64,000 bases of DNA from Certhia americana (lineage: Eukaryota > Chordata > Aves > Passeriformes > Certhiidae), in NCBI GenBank assembly GCA_018697195.1, contig CM031864.1, forward strand, positions 26,104,637 through 26,168,636. The letters run 5' to 3'. Positions 61,018 through 64,000 of this stretch are shown here, piece after piece. The stretch's first letter is position 1. Each line of letters starts with the position of its first letter. A model generated the notes under the pieces. The model saw only the letters and a program-made list of their open reading frames with translations. It ran no database searches and was not told where the DNA came from. The position numbers and the translations under genes were made by a program.

Positions 61018-61225
61018 GAGTCAGGGAATCATTAAAGTTTGAAAAGACCTCAAGACCTTCAAGTAAAACCTCTGGCTAAATCTCCCATGCCCCCAGTAAC
61101 CCACAGCACTGACATCTCAACACAATTTATGGGCAGTTCCAGGGATGGAGACTCCACCACTGCCCTGGGAGGGCTCACAACCTGTGGAGAAAAGAAAGGG
61201 CTTCTTTTTTGTTTCAAAAGCTCTC
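61018..61225 (-). mobile_element. CR1 LINE 3' fragment, old
   Basis: TCAGGGAATCATTAAAGTTT, GAAAAGACCTCAAGACCTTC, GGGCAGTTCCAGGGATGGAG and ACTCCACCACTGCCCTGGGA match antisense CR1 of the TGGAAAAGACCT subfamily with its 3' end on the left. Confidence 0.8.
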
Positions 61226-62706
61226 TAAGCCCTCCTCGTGGCTTCATTTGCATCAGGACAGCAAAGGAAAGCAGAAGGATGACTTGTCAGTGTGTGGTAA
61301 CAAAAAAAGCATCTTTTGGTCTGTCTCTGTTATGGTAGTACCCTCTTTTGGGTTGGTAGAGGGAGTTTTGGTGGTGGTGAAAGACAACTACCAGCAAGAA
61401 ATGGCACATCCTTGTGTCCTGTCCCTTGTGCATCCCAGAGCCTGCAGGCTTCTGATAATTTGAAGGCACATTGGCACTGACGGCCTCCTCTTTCTTTCTG
61501 CACAGCTCAGCAGAATCCCTGTCACTTGAGGCAACTGCAAAAATATATAACCAGGCAGCCCAATTTTCTTATTTTCATGAGTTGGGACACCTCTGGAAAA
61601 TAATCTTAGCAAAAGCGTCGTAATTATGGTTGACTTGATCTTTGCAATTAGGAATTTTTGTCATGCAGGGATTGCTGCTTAACACGACAAAAAGTCAGAC
61701 AAATACAGAGCAGAGCTGTGGCAGGAAAACAGTAAAGTGGTAAGAAATGAATGGGGAAGCAGGGATTTGTTAGGTTTGGGACAGTGAGAGGAATGATCAG
61801 AAAATCCACTGTGGGTTTTCCATCCTGCTGGAAATCAGTGTAGCTTAGGCAGTGTGGTTGTGCTGCAGGGATGGCACTGAGGGGGAGGCAATCTGATAAA
61901 TGAAATGATACATAATTCAGTGCTGCAAGGGCAGTGTAGGAAAACAGTATCATCTCCAGACAAATTAATCTGTCTTAGGTTTATGACTGTCTCAAGGCCA
62001 TTTGTTTCATTGTCAGTTCAGTCACAGGTAGAGATGTGATTATTATTTCAAATGGAAAGTTCTTTTCCAACAGCCATTTTCAGAAACTGCTGTCTCAGAG
62101 CAGAGTCCCTTCCCTGAATAATGCTTTCATTTGGCAGTACAATAGCAACTGTCAGTTTTGCTTCCTTTTGTTTTATTTCCATCATCTGTGTGTTATCATT
62201 TCAGGAAGGAAATATGTCTGTGAGGATCTTGTGCCAGATGTCTGAACTTGTCATTTGGGGTGTTGGCAGCACCACTCACCCACCCCAGTCACAATCAGCT
62301 GCAGGAAGTTGGCTCTACTCACAAATTGCAAAAAATTCATAAAGCAGAGGGGGAAAGGTATATTATAGCACTTTGCAGGAGACTGAGTCATAGAGAAATT
62401 TGGTCCCCTGCCCACAAAGGTGTCAGGGATCTGTTGGAGACCATTGTGCAGCTCTAAAAATATCTGTCTGCACACTGTGATTAAAGTCACCCAGCAAAGT
62501 CTGGTGCACCTGGGAGTGGAGGCTTGAGCTCAATGGACTGGCCTGATACCCCTGAATTTATGATATCCCATCTTTGGCAGCACTGAGGTTGACTCTAGAT
62601 GCCACTAGAATGGATTAATGATAAATAATGAGTTTAATATCAAATATTTTATATGATAATGTGATAAACAAAATTCCCTGTTTGTTCTTATTCAGTAAGA
62701 GTTAGT
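61226..62706. other. No gene recognised; left flank of the provirus
   Basis: AT-rich unique sequence leading to the retroviral insertion at 62,707. GTCTGGTGCACCTGGGAGTG to GAATTTATGAT near 62,500-62,562 faintly recalls a CR1 tail but is too diverged to call. Confidence 0.4.
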
Positions 62707-62892
62707 TGTTAATGTTGTGGTTATTTGTTACCAATCATTGTTAAAAGTTGTTTTCCCAATTGTTCCCTTTTTACCCTAGTCTGTGTTTGCCAGTTTCATG
62801 TTTGTATCCCCATGTTCCCAGAATCCTCCCGTCGGAAGCTACATTTGTTGCACCCCGACTGCTGCTCCCAGACGTCCTTGCGCACTGACTAT

Positions 62893-62900
62893 ATGCAAAT
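62893..62900 (+). promoter_or_regulatory. Octamer motif ATGCAAAT in U3
   Basis: A perfect POU-factor octamer in the context ACTATATGCAAATAAGG, in mid-U3 of the LTR. Octamers are known enhancer sites in several retroviral LTRs; its use here is inferred. It is also the last ATG on the plus strand before the window ends. Confidence 0.45.
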
Positions 62901-63233
62901 AAGGGGCATTTGGCCTAAATCGGACTCCCAAAACCACAAAACAACATATCACAGAACAATAAAAACAGCAGCACTACTCTGAGAAAACCTCAAGGAAGCA
63001 TACACCAAGAGCTGAGTTCGGCCGTGTGGCCCTAAGTGCAATAGTACCCAGGCAGAGAGAGACACCCTAGACCGACGAGCCCTCATTGTCTTCTGGTGCT
63101 CTCGTGAGGACAGAAGCCCCAGCTCTGCCTGCATTCCTGTGGACAAAGCTGCTTTCCTCCTCCTGTGTGCCACCTCTGGGAGCAGCGGCGGTGTGTGCGC
63201 GACCCGTCGGGCCCCCACCTCGAGCTGATCACT

Positions 63234-63239
63234 AATAAA
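63234..63239 (+). promoter_or_regulatory. LTR polyadenylation signal AATAAA
   Basis: ACTAATAAAGGCATTAAAAA has the same neighbours as the signal in the minus-strand LTR at 5,441. The LTR's CA end lies 40 bp downstream. Confidence 0.7.
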
Positions 63240-63281
63240 GGCATTAAAAAGGAGAAAAAGCTCCTGCCCTTTTTCTTCAGT

Positions 63282-63299
63282 TGGGGGCTCGTCAGGGAG
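63282..63299 (+). promoter_or_regulatory. Primer-binding site, tRNA-Pro type
   Basis: TGGGGGCTCGTCAGGGAG matches 16 of 18 bases of the classic proline-tRNA primer site, including the first 12. This site initiates minus-strand DNA synthesis in many gammaretroviruses. Confidence 0.85.
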
Positions 63300-63365
63300 A
63301 ACCACGCCCGAAGAGGACCCCCGGACAGGACGGCCGCCTGCTTCAGGGATCCTCGGGAGCAGCTG

Positions 63366-63371
63366 GTAAGC
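63366..63371 (+). promoter_or_regulatory. Candidate major splice donor
   Basis: CAGCTG|GTAAGC lies 67 bp past the primer site, where retroviruses place the donor for the subgenomic envelope mRNA. The match to consensus is good; use is inferred. Confidence 0.5.
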
Positions 63372-63623
63372 CCCGGACCGGAGATCAGCAGAGGATCGGC
63401 GGCACAGAGGAGCGCCGGATTGGTGAGGCAACCGGCGGCGGGAGTAGAGGCGAGTGAGTGTGTGTGTGTGAGACGGGGGCCGGCAGCTCGGACCCCCGAA
63501 GCGAGTGAGGACTCCCTAGTACCGCGGTTCCGGACTCCCGCCAGGGGGCCGGCCGGGAACGGGGGGAAGCGAGTGAAAGAAGCGAGACTGAGACGCCTCT
63601 AGGGTAGCTAATTAGAAACCCAC

Positions 63624-63840
63624 CCTGGGCACGCGGGGGAGTATAGAGTGAGTTGGCGTGCAGCCCCCAAGGTAGTCTCGGGCGTGTGAGAACTTGGGGT
63701 AGTTTGTGTGACACGCATCCCCTGGGCGCGCAGGGATTTAGGGAAAAAGTGAGTTGGCGTGCAGCCCCCAGGTTAGCCTTGGGCGTGTGAGGGCTTGGGG
63801 TAGTTTTGAGTGACACGCAGATTAAGGCCCTGGACGCGGG
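63624..63840 (+). repeat. ~100-bp leader repeat, two units plus a partial
   Basis: GTGAGTTGGCGTGCAGCCCC begins at 63,648 and again at 63,749, 101 bp apart. Each is followed by GGGCGTGTGAG, CTTGGGGTAGTTT and GTGACACGCA. CCTGGGC/ACGCGGGG precedes each unit, and a third such start appears at about 63,827. Confidence 0.9.
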
Positions 63841-63843
63841 GTT

Positions 63844-64000
63844 GGTGGGACAAGTGGGCTGGGTTGAGGTATACAGCCGAGAGCACCCAGGCTTGTCTGG
63901 TGGGGCAAGGGGGCTGGGTTGAGGCCTAAGGCTGAGAGCACCCAGACTTGTCCGGTGGGGCAAGGGGGCTGGGTTGAGGTATTAGGCCAAGAGCACCCAG
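63844..64000 (+). repeat. 55-bp leader repeat, at least 2.8 units
   Basis: GGTGGGRCAAG starts at 63,844, 63,899 and 63,954, giving an exact 55-bp period. Each unit contains GGGCTGGGTTGAGG and GAGAGCACCCAG (third unit AAGAGCACCCAG). The array is cut by the window end, so its copy number is unknown. Confidence 0.95.

Larger units (their letters stand above)
62707..63279 (+). mobile_element. 5' LTR of a gammaretrovirus-like provirus
   Basis: About 573 bp from TGTTAATGTT to CTTCA, followed by GT and a primer-binding site. This gives the order LTR, two-base spacer, PBS as in gammaretroviruses. U3 includes the octamer ATGCAAAT (62,893-62,900) and a weak TATA-like CAATAAAAAC near 62,957. The poly(A) signal is at 63,234. 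U5 is short. Its R/U5 region and the CCCAGCTCTGCCT block resemble the minus-strand LTR at 5.4-6.1 kb, while U3 differs. The provirus continues beyond the window, so coding state and the 3' LTR are unknown. Confidence 0.82.
63300..64000 (+). other. GC-rich untranslated proviral leader, incomplete
   Basis: At least 700 nt between the primer site and wherever gag begins, beyond the window. It is much richer in GC and CpG than the flank and contains no ATG on the plus strand. Its distal half is built of two tandem-repeat families (separate entries). Leaders hold the packaging and dimerisation signals and, in some gammaretroviruses, an internal ribosome entry site or a CTG-started gag form. Which of these applies is not visible. 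The 145-codon plus frame and the 192-codon minus frame here lack ATG support or come from the repeats. Confidence 0.75.

Noticed and set aside
62455..62570. Possible diverged CR1 tail
   Set aside because: Only scattered similarity; it could not be aligned with confidence.
63165..63602. 145-codon plus frame across U5, primer site and leader as a gag start
   Set aside because: It has no ATG, crosses the primer-binding site and shows no matrix-like features; gag should lie further right.
63385..63963. 192-codon minus frame rich in proline
   Set aside because: It is an antisense reading of the tandem-repeat proviral leader; its periodic composition follows the 55- and 100-bp units.

Overview
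The window reads as avian nuclear DNA, most likely from a songbird or a close relative. It holds at least 21 fragments of the bird CR1 LINE family. It also carries long terminal repeats (LTRs) of at least two endogenous retrovirus (ERV) groups and copies of a GC-rich interspersed repeat that I associate with bird genomes. The background is AT-rich and CpG-poor. I found no protein-coding gene, rRNA, tRNA, CRISPR array or bacterial-type operon. The many short open frames are what chance allows in 64 kb, or they lie inside repeats. The species call is an inference from repeat content.

Layout. 1-955: a GC-rich repeat copy cut by the window edge. 4.4 kb: first CR1 tail. 5.27-7.24 kb: a retroviral patch made of a 10-bp minisatellite, a minus-strand LTR with a duplicated U3 block, a 400-N gap, a plus-strand LTR and a CR1 reverse-transcriptase remnant. 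7.2-34 kb: unique AT-rich DNA with scattered CR1 tails, microsatellites, a 23-nt microexon-like motif at 22.7 kb, and a pair of inverted ~230-bp copies at 27.0 and 29.5 kb. 34.2-35.0 kb: a second GC-rich repeat copy. 38-54 kb: more CR1, including the longest copy (49.45-50.06 kb), and small tandem repeats. 54-62.7 kb: largely unique sequence, part of which resembles conserved non-coding DNA. 62,707 to the end: the 5' end of a gammaretrovirus-like provirus (LTR, tRNA-Pro-type primer site, splice donor, GC-rich tandem-repeat leader) that runs out of the window.

No genes can be seen working together. The most promising structures are the ATG-free, repeat-built retroviral leader at the right edge, the related but opposite LTR at 5.4-6.1 kb, the inverted duplication with a perfect palindrome at one border, and the strong splice-site pair around 23 nt. 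The window could be intergenic or a large intron; the sequence alone does not decide.
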